Shown piece by piece: positions 51,208 through 61,103 of a stretch of 64,000 nucleotides of DNA. The translations under genes and the position numbers were made by a program. The notes below the pieces were generated by a model. That model saw only the letters and a program-made list of their open reading frames with translations, was not told where the DNA came from and ran no database searches. Source of the DNA: an uncultured Eubacterium sp. (GTDB taxonomy: Bacteria > Bacillota > Clostridia > Oscillospirales > Acutalibacteraceae). Numbering within the stretch: the first letter of the stretch is position 1; the number at the start of each line of letters is the position of its first letter. The stretch is from positions 1 through 64,000 of the forward strand of contig CAJOHE010000009.1 of the NCBI GenBank assembly GCA_905234495.1, written 5' to 3'.

Positions 51208-52462
51208 AATATATCCTCTTTATATCGGCGCCGAGAAGCGCAAGCTTTTCATCAAACCTCTCGTATCCCCTGTCGATATATTCAATATTATTTACCGTTG
51301 ATTTTCCCTTTGCGCTGAGCGCCGCTATTACAAGAGCCGCGCCGCCTCTGAGGTCGCACGCCGTAACGTCAGCCCCCTTCAGGTGTCTTGTTCCCTGAAT
51401 TTTCAGCGTAGAATTTTCCGCGGAAATATTCGCGCCGAATTTCTCAAGCTCTTTTGCAAAGAGAAATCTTTTTTCAAAAACCGTCTCTTTTATTACCGAC
51501 GTTCCCCGCGAACGGCAGAGAGCCGCGCAAAGCATGGGCTGACTGTCCGTCGGGAAGCCGGGATACGGTTTTGTTTCGAGAGTGCCTATCGTTCTGGGCG
51601 GCGTTTTCTTACTAACCATAAGCACGTCGCCGCCGACCGTCATCGAGCAGCCGAGTTTGTTGAAAACAGAAACAATCGGCACAAGATGCGAAAGCCTTAC
51701 GTTTTTCATAACGACGCTTCCGCCGCAAGCCGCGCAGGCGCTCATATAGGTTGAGGCAACAATCCTGTCGGGGATGACCGTGTGCTCTGTACCGTGCAGG
51801 GATTTCACGCCGTCAATTCTGATGACGTATTCCCCCGCGCCCCTGATTCTTGCGCCCGCTTTGTTGAGAAAATCCGCAAGGTCCGCAATCTCGGGTTCCC
51901 TTGCGGCGTTGATTATTGTTGTTGTGCCCCCGACTAAGACCGAGGCGAGAATTATATTCTCTGTCGCGCCCACGCTCGGGAAAGGAAGCTTTATCTCTTC
52001 ACCGAGAAGCCGCGGCGCAGTTGCGATAATTCTTTCGTCGCTTTGAAAGAATTCCGCGCCGAGGTCGGAAAGCGCGTTAATATGAAGGTCAATAGGTCTT
52101 TCGCCTATTCTGCAGCCGCCCGGAAGATTCACCTTAGCGCTGTGAAGCCTTCCGAGAAGTGCGCCGAGGAAGAGAACCGACGAGCGCATTTTATCAGCAT
52201 ATCGGATATCCGTCGCATCCGACGATATATTTTCGGCATTTACAGTCGCCGTTTTGCCGTCGTACTCAACCTTACAGCCGAGACCTTCAAGTATTCTGAA
52301 AGTGTAAAGAATATCGGTGAGCTTCGGACAGTTATGTATAACCGCGGTGCCGTTTATCAGCACGCATGCCGCGAGTATCGGAAGGGCTGAGTTTTTTGCC
52401 CCGTCAAGAGTTATCTCGCCGAATAGTTTTTGCCCGCCGTTAATCTCAAATCTTTCCACCAA
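51155..52462 (-). CDS. murA: UDP-N-acetylglucosamine 1-carboxyvinyltransferase
   Basis: A 435-aa enzyme of the EPSP-synthase fold, the first committed step of peptidoglycan synthesis (phosphoenolpyruvate to UDP-GlcNAc). It has LDGAKNSALPIL with the substrate-binding Lys23/Asn24, and LPGGCRIGERP with the active-site Cys117, the target of fosfomycin. The last 20 or so residues (GKEKDHNSKEAVGR) look like an extension that overlaps ftsQ. In the dcw cluster it takes the place between murG and ftsQ where murC or murB often lie. Confidence 0.95.
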   Translation of the reverse strand: MVERFEINGGQKLFGEITLDGAKNSALPILAACVLINGTAVIHNCPKLTDILYTFRILEGLGCKVEYDGKTATVNAENISSDATDIRYADKMRSSVLFLGALLGRLHSAKVNLPGGCRIGERPIDLHINALSDLGAEFFQSDERIIATAPRLLGEEIKLPFPSVGATENIILASVLVGGTTTIINAAREPEIADLADFLNKAGARIRGAGEYVIRIDGVKSLHGTEHTVIPDRIVASTYMSACAACGGSVVMKNVRLSHLVPIVSVFNKLGCSMTVGGDVLMVSKKTPPRTIGTLETKPYPGFPTDSQPMLCAALCRSRGTSVIKETVFEKRFLFAKELEKFGANISAENSTLKIQGTRHLKGADVTACDLRGGAALVIAALSAKGKSTVNNIEYIDRGYERFDEKLALLGADIKRIYYEEGKEKDHNSKEAVGR

Positions 52463-52501
52463 ATCACCTCTGCACCATATTATGCAGGGGTGATGTTTTT
52501 G

Positions 52502-53620
52502 TTATTTTACAAGCGAGAGGATGATTTCGGCAATCTTTTCGCGTGAATTGAGGATTGCCATAGCCTTTGCGTTCTTCTCTGTTTCGTGAAGCTTATCCGT
52601 GTCGGAAAGAAGCTCGTCAATCATATTTGAAAGCGACTCGCCCGATAAATCCTTTTCCTCAAGGATGAAGCCAGCGTCTCTGTTTACAAGCGCCATAGCG
52701 TTGTGGAACTGATGATTCTCGGCAACGTAGGGTGACGGAATCAGGATTGAAGCCTTGCCCATCGCCTCTATCTCACTGAGGGACGACGCGCCCGCCCTGC
52801 CTATAACAAGGTCAGCCGCCGCCATACAAACGTCCATATTGTCTATGTACTGCCTTACCTCGACAGTACCCTTCTTACCGTTTTCAAAGCCCTCGGCTTC
52901 AAACTTTTCAAGATACTCGCCGCCGTTTGTGCCTACCGAGTGAATGTGGCAGTATTTGCCGCTTTCGGCAGAGTCGAGAAGAATCGGGAACATCGCCTCG
53001 TTGAGGGGCGCTGCGCCGAGTGAGCCGCCAAAGGAAAGAACGAGAAGCTTATCGTCGGGAATGCCGAGCTCTTTTCTTGCCTCGGCTTTGTCAGCCTTTA
53101 AAAGCTCGCCCCTTACGGGAAGTCCCGTTACAACGCACTCGCCATTTATCTCAAGGTGATTTTTCGCATCCTCAACCGTGAGCATTACCTTGTCGACCTG
53201 CTTGGCGAGGGTTTTGTTTGTGATGCCGGGATATGCGTTTTGCTCGTGGATACAGGTCGGTATGCCGAGCTTTACCGCTTCCTGCAAAACGGGTCCCGAA
53301 ACGTAGCCGCCGAAGCCTACTGCAACGTCGGGTCTGAAGTCTTCGATAATCTTTTTGCTCTCGCCCGTTGACTTGATTATTCTTGTAACGGTCTTGAGGT
53401 TATGGGTTATCGCCTTTGGTGAGAACGACCTTTTGAAGCCCGAAATGTCAATGGTTCTGAAATCAAAGCCTGCGTTAGGAACAAGCCTTGCTTCCATATG
53501 GTCAGCCGTGCCGATGAAGAGAATCTCGGCGTCGGGATTTGTCTCTCTGATGTATGAGGCAACTGCAAGAGCGGGATTGATGTGCCCCGCCGTGCCGCCT
53601 GTTGCAAATAAAACTTTCAT
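52502..53620 (-). CDS. murG: UDP-GlcNAc:lipid I N-acetylglucosaminyltransferase
   Basis: A 372-aa GT28 protein. The ATG at 53620 has AAGGTG 8 bases upstream; the frame opens 14 codons earlier inside ftsW. The GGTAGHINPALAVA loop, GFGGYVSGPVLQEA, and the donor site RAGASSLSEIEAMGKASILIPSP are all present. It adds GlcNAc to lipid I to give lipid II on the inner membrane face. It directly follows ftsW. Confidence 0.95.
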   Translation of the reverse strand: MKVLFATGGTAGHINPALAVASYIRETNPDAEILFIGTADHMEARLVPNAGFDFRTIDISGFKRSFSPKAITHNLKTVTRIIKSTGESKKIIEDFRPDVAVGFGGYVSGPVLQEAVKLGIPTCIHEQNAYPGITNKTLAKQVDKVMLTVEDAKNHLEINGECVVTGLPVRGELLKADKAEARKELGIPDDKLLVLSFGGSLGAAPLNEAMFPILLDSAESGKYCHIHSVGTNGGEYLEKFEAEGFENGKKGTVEVRQYIDNMDVCMAAADLVIGRAGASSLSEIEAMGKASILIPSPYVAENHQFHNAMALVNRDAGFILEEKDLSGESLSNMIDELLSDTDKLHETEKNAKAMAILNSREKIAEIILSLVK

Positions 53621-53621
53621 A

Positions 53622-54824
53622 CTATTGCACCTTTTCCTGACTTGATTTTCGCGATATCGCAAGCACCACGCCTATCTCAAACAGAAGCATCATCAGCGAC
53701 GTGCCGCCGTATGAGAAAAACGGAAGGGCGATACCCGTGTTCGGCAGAGTATCCGTTACAACGAGGATATTGAGTCCCACCTGTATGCCTATCTGCGATA
53801 CGATGCCTATAACGATGAGGGCTGCAAACTTGTCGTGACATTTTGAGGCGATGTAGAAACCGCGAATCACGAGGGCCGCAAAGAGAATTATTATAATTGC
53901 GGCGCCGAGAAAGCCGAGTTCCTCGCACACTATTGAGAAAATGAAGTCGTTTTGCGGCTCGGAAACGTAGAGATATTTCTGCTTTGAGTTGCCGAGACCT
54001 ACGCCGAGTATTCCGCCCGAGCCGATTGCGTAGAGAGAATTGTTTGTCTGCCATCTCTTGTCGCCCGGGGAATAGCTCTTGTCAAGCCACGCCTTGATTC
54101 TTTCGCCCGCGTAGCTTTCAAGCATATCGGGGAAGGAAATAACAACGATTATCGCAAGCACGACAAGCGCCGCGCCGAAGGCGAAAAGTCGCCAGTCGCT
54201 TCCGCCTGCGAACATAAGCGTTGCGCCGATTAAAAACATCAGTATCACGCAGGACATATGATGCTCAAGGAAAATCAGCGCGCAGAAGCCGCCTATCAGA
54301 ATAAGAGGATAGATGATTCCCTCTTTGAGCTTTTTCATCCTTTTATAGTTTTTGTTGATATAGTAGGCAAGTGAAATTATCAGGGTAAACTTTGCAAGGT
54401 CGGAAGGCTGAAAGGTCAGACCGCCGGGAAGCGGAATGAACCTCTTGAAGTCGCTTCCGTCAGCGCCGCCGAGACTCGTGTGGAAGAACAGCACGAGAAT
54501 AAGCAGAAGCACCGTAAATATAAGAAGCGGTCTTACTACAACCTTGAGGTATTTGTAATTTATCTTCGACATAGCGAACATCGCGATTATGCCGACTATT
54601 GCAAACATAAACTGTCTTATAAAAAAGTAATACGAATTGTGGTCCCTGTTATAGTAGGCATAGGGATATGACGCAGAAAAGAGCATTATCAGACCGAAGG
54701 TCAAAAGCGCAATCGTGAGCGCAAGAAACGGTATATCTATGCTGCCCGTAACAAAGAAATTCGGGAACATAGTTTTGAATTTCCGCGACTTTGAAATGAT
54801 TTTTTCGTCGTTGCTTTTTGGCAC
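53622..54824 (-). CDS. ftsW: FtsW-type peptidoglycan glycosyltransferase (SEDS)
   Basis: A 400-aa SEDS protein with about ten membrane helices. Conserved parts are PDLAK-type FQPSDLAKFTLI, the KRWQTNNSLYAIGSGG loop and a C-terminal GIALPFFSYGGTSLMMLL. It polymerises lipid II with its partner PBP (the SpoVD/FtsI-like gene upstream). A sporulation homologue SpoVE is nearly identical in sequence features, so the role in division or cortex synthesis cannot be separated; the location in the dcw cluster favours FtsW. Confidence 0.92.
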   Translation of the reverse strand: MPKSNDEKIISKSRKFKTMFPNFFVTGSIDIPFLALTIALLTFGLIMLFSASYPYAYYNRDHNSYYFFIRQFMFAIVGIIAMFAMSKINYKYLKVVVRPLLIFTVLLLILVLFFHTSLGGADGSDFKRFIPLPGGLTFQPSDLAKFTLIISLAYYINKNYKRMKKLKEGIIYPLILIGGFCALIFLEHHMSCVILMFLIGATLMFAGGSDWRLFAFGAALVVLAIIVVISFPDMLESYAGERIKAWLDKSYSPGDKRWQTNNSLYAIGSGGILGVGLGNSKQKYLYVSEPQNDFIFSIVCEELGFLGAAIIIILFAALVIRGFYIASKCHDKFAALIVIGIVSQIGIQVGLNILVVTDTLPNTGIALPFFSYGGTSLMMLLFEIGVVLAISRKSSQEKVQ

Positions 54825-54857
54825 AGTAACACTCCTTTCGTAATTTGTTAAGTAAGA

Positions 54858-55898
54858 TTATGCGAAATACATAAGTACCACGCTGATTGCACAGCCCACG
54901 AGATTTACAAGCGAGAACACAACGCAGATTTTCTTTTCCTTCCAGCCGCACATCTCGAAATGGTGGTGGATGGGCGCCATCTTGAATATTCTCTTACCGT
55001 GGGTGAGCTTGAAATAGCCTATCTGGATAATATCGCTCATGGTCTCGCAAACGTAAACGATGCCTGCAAAGAGAAGGATGAGCGGGCATTTGCACATATA
55101 GCCGAGAGCTACGACCATACCGCCGAGGAAGAGAGAGCCCGTATCTCCCATAAAGGTTTTCGCGGGGTTCCAGTTCCAGCAGAGGAAGCCGAGCACACCA
55201 CCCATAAGTGCGCCTGCGAAAAGCTGCTGACCGAGGTAGCCTTCAATTATACCGAGAAGGATGAAGGTCAGCGAAACCGTGAAGGTTACCGAGGAACAAA
55301 GTCCGTCGATGCCGTCGGTGAGATTTACGGAATTAACCGTTCCGTAGATGATGAAAATTGAGATGAGCCAGAACACAACGATGAGGAAGGGATTCTTCTC
55401 AAAGCATACCGTGCCTAAAAACGGAATGTTCCACGTTGTGTTGTGGGAAAACCAGAGGGTTGCAACGTAGCCCACGGTCATAACGAGCTGACCGAGAGTT
55501 TTCTGTTTTGCCGAAAGTCCCTCGTTTCTCTTGAGCTTGATTTTGATGAAGTCGTCCGTAAAGCCGACAAGTCCGAAGCCGAGAGCGAGAATAAGACCTG
55601 CGATGATGAGAACTATATCGCTTTTCGGGAAGAGCGGAAGAAAATCGGACGTGAGCTTCGTGCCCGTGAGATATGCGGTAAGGCAGCAGCCGATAATTGA
55701 AACGGTTATGCCGATGATGAACATTATGCCGCCCATATTCGGCGTGCCCTGCTTTGACTTGTGCCACGACGGTCCTATCTCAAGAATCGTCTGACCGAAT
55801 TTAAGCTTTCTGAGCCACGGGATAACAATAAAGCCGAGCGCACCCGTTATCGCAAATGAAACAAATATTGAGATGATTAAAAGGATTGTAGTATTCAT
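54858..55898 (-). CDS. mraY: phospho-N-acetylmuramoyl-pentapeptide transferase
   Basis: A 346-aa integral membrane enzyme. The ATG at 55898 overlaps the murF stop (ATGA). It has ten membrane segments and the conserved LVGFTDDFIKIKLKRNEGLSAKQK, NLTDGIDGLCSSV and FMGDTGSLFLGG with the catalytic aspartates, and APIHHHFEMCGWKE. It makes lipid I by moving phospho-MurNAc-pentapeptide onto undecaprenyl phosphate. It is followed by ftsW without murD in between. Confidence 0.97.
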   Translation of the reverse strand: MNTTILLIISIFVSFAITGALGFIVIPWLRKLKFGQTILEIGPSWHKSKQGTPNMGGIMFIIGITVSIIGCCLTAYLTGTKLTSDFLPLFPKSDIVLIIAGLILALGFGLVGFTDDFIKIKLKRNEGLSAKQKTLGQLVMTVGYVATLWFSHNTTWNIPFLGTVCFEKNPFLIVVFWLISIFIIYGTVNSVNLTDGIDGLCSSVTFTVSLTFILLGIIEGYLGQQLFAGALMGGVLGFLCWNWNPAKTFMGDTGSLFLGGMVVALGYMCKCPLILLFAGIVYVCETMSDIIQIGYFKLTHGKRIFKMAPIHHHFEMCGWKEKKICVVFSLVNLVGCAISVVLMYFA

Positions 55899-57253
55899 TT
55901 CTTTTCCCACCTGTCATATAAACTATGGATTACTTCCTCAAGCTTCATACCTCTTGACGCCTTGAAAATCACCGCGTCGCCGTCCCTTATCTCGCCGATA
56001 AGCTTTTCGGTCAAAGCCTTTTTATTTTCAAAGTAGTAAACCTTTGTTTTATATTCTTCGCACGCCTTTGCCATATGCTTTGAAGCCTCGCCGCAACAGA
56101 AAAGATAATCTATGCCGTTTTCACCGACGAGCCTGCCGACCTCGGCGTGAGCCCTGTCCGAGTAGTCTCCGAGCTCAAGCATATCGGAAAGCACCGCGAT
56201 TTTTCTTTTGCCCTGAGTGTTTGCAAGGGTATTTATCGCCGCTCTCATTGAGTCGGGGCTTGCGTTGTAGCAGTCCTCGATGCAGGTTATGCCGCCGAGC
56301 TTAACCGTCTTCTGCCGCATTCCCTCGGGAACGTATTCGCCGAGAGCCTTTGCGCAGAGTCCGGGCTCGATATCGAGGTAGTAACCAACGGCAAACGCCG
56401 AGAGAGCGTTATATACGTTGTGAATTCCTATCGTGGGGATTCTTACCTTCTGTGTTTTGCCGAAGAAGCTGATTTCAAATTCCGTCGCGCCGTCATTTTC
56501 GGAGATGTTATTCGCAACGAAATCGCAGCTCTTGTCCTCAACCGAATAGAAGCGCACGTCGTAGTCGTCGTTTTTTACGGTTTTGAGAAGGTCGTTGTCG
56601 CCGTTTAAAATCAGGGGCGCGCCCTTTTTCAGTCCGTCGAGAAGCTCAAGCTTTGCTTTGAGTATTCCCTCTCTCGAGCCGAGGTTTTCTATGTGGGATA
56701 CGCCGATGTTTGTAATCAGTCCCACCGTCGGCTTTGCCGCGAGCGTGAGCCTGTGGATTTCGCCGAAGTGGTTCATACCCATTTCGATGACCGCCGCCTC
56801 GGTTTTGCTGTCGATACTCAGAAGCATCCGGGGCAGACCAATCTCGTTATTGAGATTGCCGAGCGTTTTTATCGCATTGTACTTTGCGCTGACAACGAGG
56901 TAGGTGAATTCCTTTGTCGTCGTCTTGCCGACTGAACCCGTAAGACCTACGAGCGGGATGTCAAACTTTGAGCGGTAGTAGCCGCCGAGGTCAAGAAGCG
57001 CTTTTGAAGTGTCGGAAACCTTGACGTAGTTTCCCTCAAAGTCGGGCTCGTTATGTATCATAACTGCCGCCGCGCCCTTTTCCAGAGCTTCCGCTGCAAA
57101 CTGATGAGCGTCAAAGCGCTCACCCTTAATGCAGATAAAAAGGCAGCCTTCCGTGATTTTTCTTGTATCAATGCAGACGCCGTTAATCTCGCAGTCGTTG
57201 TTATAAGAACCGTCGAGGGCTTCCGCAATTTCTTTTAAAGTCAGTTTTTCCAT
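55895..57253 (-). CDS. murF: UDP-MurNAc-tripeptide--D-Ala-D-Ala ligase
   Basis: A 452-aa Mur ligase. The ATP loop is GLTGSVGKTTTKE (106-112), followed by the EMGMNHFGEIHRLT motif and YNASPDSMRAAIN. It adds D-Ala-D-Ala to UDP-MurNAc-tripeptide, completing the pentapeptide. It begins at the base where murE ends (57253) and ends in a 4-bp overlap with mraY. Confidence 0.96.
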   Translation of the reverse strand: MEKLTLKEIAEALDGSYNNDCEINGVCIDTRKITEGCLFICIKGERFDAHQFAAEALEKGAAAVMIHNEPDFEGNYVKVSDTSKALLDLGGYYRSKFDIPLVGLTGSVGKTTTKEFTYLVVSAKYNAIKTLGNLNNEIGLPRMLLSIDSKTEAAVIEMGMNHFGEIHRLTLAAKPTVGLITNIGVSHIENLGSREGILKAKLELLDGLKKGAPLILNGDNDLLKTVKNDDYDVRFYSVEDKSCDFVANNISENDGATEFEISFFGKTQKVRIPTIGIHNVYNALSAFAVGYYLDIEPGLCAKALGEYVPEGMRQKTVKLGGITCIEDCYNASPDSMRAAINTLANTQGKRKIAVLSDMLELGDYSDRAHAEVGRLVGENGIDYLFCCGEASKHMAKACEEYKTKVYYFENKKALTEKLIGEIRDGDAVIFKASRGMKLEEVIHSLYDRWEKK

Positions 57254-58686
57254 TATCCTAAAATCTCTGCTACAGCTTCTCTTTCGTCAAAGTGGATTGT
57301 TCCCGTGGGTAAAATCTGATACGTTTCGTGTCCCTTGCCTGCGAGAAGGATTATGTCGTCCTTCTGTGCATGCTCGATTGCGTATCTGATTGCTTCCTTG
57401 CGGTTTGTCACAACCTCATAGGGTGTCGTTATATCCTTCATTCCCTCGAGAATATCATTTATGATTGCCTCGGGCTCTTCCGAGCGGGGGTTATCCGAGG
57501 TTACTACGCAGAAGTCCGAAAGCTCCGCTGCGATTTTGCCCATCTTCGGGCGCTTCGTTCTGTCCCTGTCGCCGCCGCAGCCGAAGAGCGTTACCACCCT
57601 GCCCTGCGCGATTTCCCTGAGGGATGAGATGATGTTCTCAAGTCCGTCGGGAGAATGGGCGTAGTCAATGATAATCGTGTAGTCCTTGCCGGGGGTGGGC
57701 ACAACCTCGATTCTGCCCTTTACGCCCGAGGACATACTGATTGCCCTGAGCACGTCGTTGAACTCAATTCCGAGAGCGAGCGCGCAGCTTGCGGCACAGA
57801 TTGAGTTGTAAACCGAGAATCTGCCGGGAATCGGGCAGGAACATCTGCCGATGCCGTCGATTCCCACAAGCTCATACTCAACGCCGTCGGGTTTGAACTT
57901 AACGTTCTTTGCAACGTAGGTTGCGTCGTTTGTATTCACCGCGTAGGTTACAACCTTGTCGAAATCGAGTCCTTCAATAATTTTCAGACCGTGTTCGTCG
58001 TCGGCATTTGTAACCGCTATATCGCTGTTTTCAAAGAGGATTCTCTTTGCATTGAAATAGTTTTCCCAGGTCTTGTGGTAATCGAGATGGTCCTGAGTAA
58101 GGTTTGTGAACGCACCGACCGCAAAGCGGAGGCCGTTTACTCTTCCCTGTGCGAGAGCCTGAGAGGAAACCTCCATAACGCAGTACTCGCAGCCCTTTTC
58201 AACCATCTGGGCAAAGAGCTTCTGAAGCTCGTAGGGGTCGGGCGTGGTGAACTTTGCAGGGTAAACCTCGTCGCCTATCATATTCTGAACGGTGCCGATA
58301 AGTCCTACCTTATTGCCGGAATTTTCAAGTATCTGCTTGATGATGAATGAGGTCGTCGTCTTTCCGTTTGTGCCGGTAAGACCGATGAGCTTAAGGCTCT
58401 TTGCGGGATTGCCGAAGAAATTTGCGCAGATAAACGAGAATATCTGCCTCGTGTTTTCAACGAGCACTTGATTGGGCAAGCCCAAATCTCTCTCGACAAC
58501 GACGCAGGCAGCGCCCTTTTCAAGCATTTCGGCTGCAACGCTGTGGCCGTCGAAAGCCGCGCCCTTTACGCATACAAAGAGCGAACCTTCCTTCACAAGT
58601 CTTGAGTCCTGAGAAACGTCAAGCACCTCGACATCATTGTAGCTGCCGATTACCTCAATGCCTTCAAGTATTTTTGATAATTTCAT
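57253..58686 (-). CDS. murE: UDP-MurNAc-L-Ala-D-Glu--meso-diaminopimelate ligase
   Basis: A 477-aa Mur ligase with ATP loop GLTGTNGKTTTS (105-111) and the substrate-selecting DNPRSEEP (398-405). The DNPR form marks meso-diaminopimelate rather than lysine as the amino acid added, so the cell wall is of the mDAP type. The C-terminal AGKGHETYQILPTG is also standard. It adjoins murF. Confidence 0.97.
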   Translation of the reverse strand: MKLSKILEGIEVIGSYNDVEVLDVSQDSRLVKEGSLFVCVKGAAFDGHSVAAEMLEKGAACVVVERDLGLPNQVLVENTRQIFSFICANFFGNPAKSLKLIGLTGTNGKTTTSFIIKQILENSGNKVGLIGTVQNMIGDEVYPAKFTTPDPYELQKLFAQMVEKGCEYCVMEVSSQALAQGRVNGLRFAVGAFTNLTQDHLDYHKTWENYFNAKRILFENSDIAVTNADDEHGLKIIEGLDFDKVVTYAVNTNDATYVAKNVKFKPDGVEYELVGIDGIGRCSCPIPGRFSVYNSICAASCALALGIEFNDVLRAISMSSGVKGRIEVVPTPGKDYTIIIDYAHSPDGLENIISSLREIAQGRVVTLFGCGGDRDRTKRPKMGKIAAELSDFCVVTSDNPRSEEPEAIINDILEGMKDITTPYEVVTNRKEAIRYAIEHAQKDDIILLAGKGHETYQILPTGTIHFDEREAVAEILG

Positions 58687-58715
58687 ATTACCACTCCCCT
58701 GCAGTAAATATATCG

Positions 58716-60986
58716 TCAGTCAAGCACGGACTGAGTGTTCTTAAAGTTTACGGTGATAACCGAGCCCTGCTCAACGCTCGTCTGAGGCTCGTCGCTCTGC
58801 TTGTATGCGGCGATTGTTGCGCCTGCAAGGTCGTTGCCGGTTATCTCAATATTGAGCTGACTGCTCTGCGCAAGGCTCATCGCCTCGGAAACCGTCAGTC
58901 CCTTGAAATCGGGAACGGTGGTCATCTGCTTTTCGCTGTCGTCAAGATAGAGGTAAACCGTGCCGCCGCTCGGAATTGTTGACGCGGATGACGGGTTCTG
59001 TCTGATAACAGAATCGCCGCTGCCGATAACTACGTAATCAAGTTTGTTTTCGTCAAGGGTCTTCTTTGCGTCGTCAAGCGAAAGTCCCGTAACGTTCGGT
59101 GTATATGCTGAAAGATTTGCGATTTCGTCCTCGCTGTACCTGGGTTCTACGCCGAGAAGTCCCATAGACTGCGAGATGATGTCAGCGGCAATCGGTGCGC
59201 AGATTGCGCCGCCGCCGAGGTCTTCGTTCGGCTCGTCTACGATGATAATCATAGCGATTTCGGGATGGTCGCTCGGTGCGATTGCGGCGAAGGATACGAT
59301 GTACTTGTCAGCCTCGCCCTCTTTTGTTTCGCCGAGCTTTGTTGACGTACCCGTCTTTCCGCCGACGCTGTAGCCCGCAACGTAGCCGTTTTTACCCGTA
59401 CCGTTATCAACAACGGATTTCATCATAGTCCTTACGGTTTCGGACGTTTCCTTGCTGATTACCTGACGGATGACCTCGGGCTCGGTCTTGCTGACCGTCT
59501 TGCCCTCGGAATCGATAACGGATGCCACGAGATAGGGCTTTAAGAGAGTGCCGCCGTTTGCTATTGCGCAAAGACCGGTGCAAATCTGAATAGGTGTGAT
59601 TGAGTTTGTCTGACCGAAGGAAGCAGAGGAAAGCTCAACGATTCCGTACTGCTCTTCCCTGTAGTACTGCGGCGCCGCCTCACCGGGAAGGTCTATGCCC
59701 GTAAGCCTTGTGAAGCCGAAGCCGTCGAAATATTTGAAATAGTTGTGCACGCCGAGCTTCTGACCGACGGTGATGAAGAACGGGTTACAGGAATTTTCAA
59801 GTCCCTGAGTAAAGTTTTCCGTTCCGTGACCGGGGTGGTAGTGGCACTTCATCGTGTACTCGTCAACCTGAATTGAGCCCGTACAGGTGTAGGTTGTGTC
59901 GAGGGATACGACCTTTTCCTCAAGCGCCGCCGAAGCGATGAAGGTTTTGAAAACCGAGCCGGGAACGTAGGTATCGGACACCGTAAAGTTTCGCCACTGA
60001 TTCTGAACGGCGAGGCTTTCCGCCTCTTCCTTTTCCTCGGTGCTGCTGAGCTTGCTTATCTCGTCAATGTTTTTGTCGTATGTAAGGGTGTAGGGGTCGT
60101 TGCAGTCGTAGTCGGGAAGCGAGCTCATCGCGAGCACCGCGCCCGTATTGCAGTTCATAACGACGCCGTAAGCGCCCTTTGCCTGATACTGTTCAAGCGC
60201 CTCTCTGAGGTCCTTTTCAAGATAGTACTGAACCGTCTGGTTGATTGTGAGAACGAGGGAATTGCCGTCCGTCGCCTCAACCGAGGTTGCATATTCGTCA
60301 GAGATATTGTTTGAGATTGCGTCCTTTGCGGTTATAACTCTGCCGTTTGTGCCGGTGAGCTCATCGTTGTAGTAAGCCTCGATGCCCGCAAGTCCCTGGT
60401 CGTCCACGCCCGTGAAACCGATTACCGTTGAGGCGAGATTTCCGTAGGGATAGTATCTCTTTGTGGTCTTTTCCATTCCGATGCAGTTGAGGTTGTGCTC
60501 CGAAACGAAATCGGAAATTACTTCCTTGACGTTGTTTTCAACCTGCTTTTCAACTACCTCGTAGTGATTTTCGGCTCTCGACTTTTCGTAGAGCTCCGCT
60601 TTCTTTTCGTCGTCGTATTCAAAAATCTCTGCAAGCTCTTCGACGATGAGGGTTCTTCTCTCTTCCGTCTTCGCCTGCTTTTCGGCAATCTTTTCGGCGG
60701 TGTCGTCCTCTTCCTCTTCAATCACTATTGCAAGCGGGTCGAGGAAAATCGTCCACGCCGTTGCCGACTCTGCAAGAGGAATACCGTCGCAGTCGTAAAT
60801 CGTTCCGCGCTTTGCCGAGATTTCGCTGTCCTGCATCTGCTGGGATTCAGCCTTTCTTGCAAGCTCTTCCCCTCTCACGGTCTGCAGATAGAGCACTCTG
60901 AAAACATTACTTCCGAGAAGGAAACCTATAACAACTGCAAGAATCACAACTCTTTTGAGCATTCTTTTGTCTATGTTGACCTGCAT
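58716..60986 (-). CDS. class B penicillin-binding protein with two PASTA domains (SpoVD/FtsI type)
   Basis: A 756-aa protein. One N-terminal membrane helix (VVILAVVIGFLLGSNVFRVLYLQ), a pedestal with a long charged insertion (about 90-150), and the transpeptidase domain with SVFK (Ser344, Lys347), SCN (399-401) and KTG (544-546). Two PASTA domains occupy about residues 625-750. It cross-links septal peptidoglycan with FtsW. PASTA tails fit both vegetative PBP2B/FtsI and the sporulation form SpoVD, so I give no firm symbol. A hairpin precedes the gene. Confidence 0.93.
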   Translation of the reverse strand: MQVNIDKRMLKRVVILAVVIGFLLGSNVFRVLYLQTVRGEELARKAESQQMQDSEISAKRGTIYDCDGIPLAESATAWTIFLDPLAIVIEEEEDDTAEKIAEKQAKTEERRTLIVEELAEIFEYDDEKKAELYEKSRAENHYEVVEKQVENNVKEVISDFVSEHNLNCIGMEKTTKRYYPYGNLASTVIGFTGVDDQGLAGIEAYYNDELTGTNGRVITAKDAISNNISDEYATSVEATDGNSLVLTINQTVQYYLEKDLREALEQYQAKGAYGVVMNCNTGAVLAMSSLPDYDCNDPYTLTYDKNIDEISKLSSTEEKEEAESLAVQNQWRNFTVSDTYVPGSVFKTFIASAALEEKVVSLDTTYTCTGSIQVDEYTMKCHYHPGHGTENFTQGLENSCNPFFITVGQKLGVHNYFKYFDGFGFTRLTGIDLPGEAAPQYYREEQYGIVELSSASFGQTNSITPIQICTGLCAIANGGTLLKPYLVASVIDSEGKTVSKTEPEVIRQVISKETSETVRTMMKSVVDNGTGKNGYVAGYSVGGKTGTSTKLGETKEGEADKYIVSFAAIAPSDHPEIAMIIIVDEPNEDLGGGAICAPIAADIISQSMGLLGVEPRYSEDEIANLSAYTPNVTGLSLDDAKKTLDENKLDYVVIGSGDSVIRQNPSSASTIPSGGTVYLYLDDSEKQMTTVPDFKGLTVSEAMSLAQSSQLNIEITGNDLAGATIAAYKQSDEPQTSVEQGSVITVNFKNTQSVLD

Positions 60987-61046
60987 AACTTTCCTCCTTT
61001 AAGTATTTTTTCACGCACAATTGTTATCTTATTTATTATTATATAT

Positions 61047-61078
61047 TATTGAGAGCCGGATAATTCCAACTCTCAATA
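61047..61078 (-). other. hairpin between ftsL and the PBP gene
   Basis: Arms TATTGAGAG and CTCTCAATA (9 bp) with an inner GGA/TCC pairing. No T-run follows. It lies in the only sizeable gap (117 bp) of the upper dcw cluster, upstream of AT-rich TATAAT-like sequence. Confidence 0.55.
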
Positions 61079-61103
61079 TTTTATGTCACGATAATTTTTT
61101 ATA

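Noticed and set aside
60495..61052. 185-codon plus-strand frame over the PBP gene start
   Set aside because: Its hydrophobic Leu/Phe-rich text comes from antisense reading of the Glu/Lys-rich PBP insertion.
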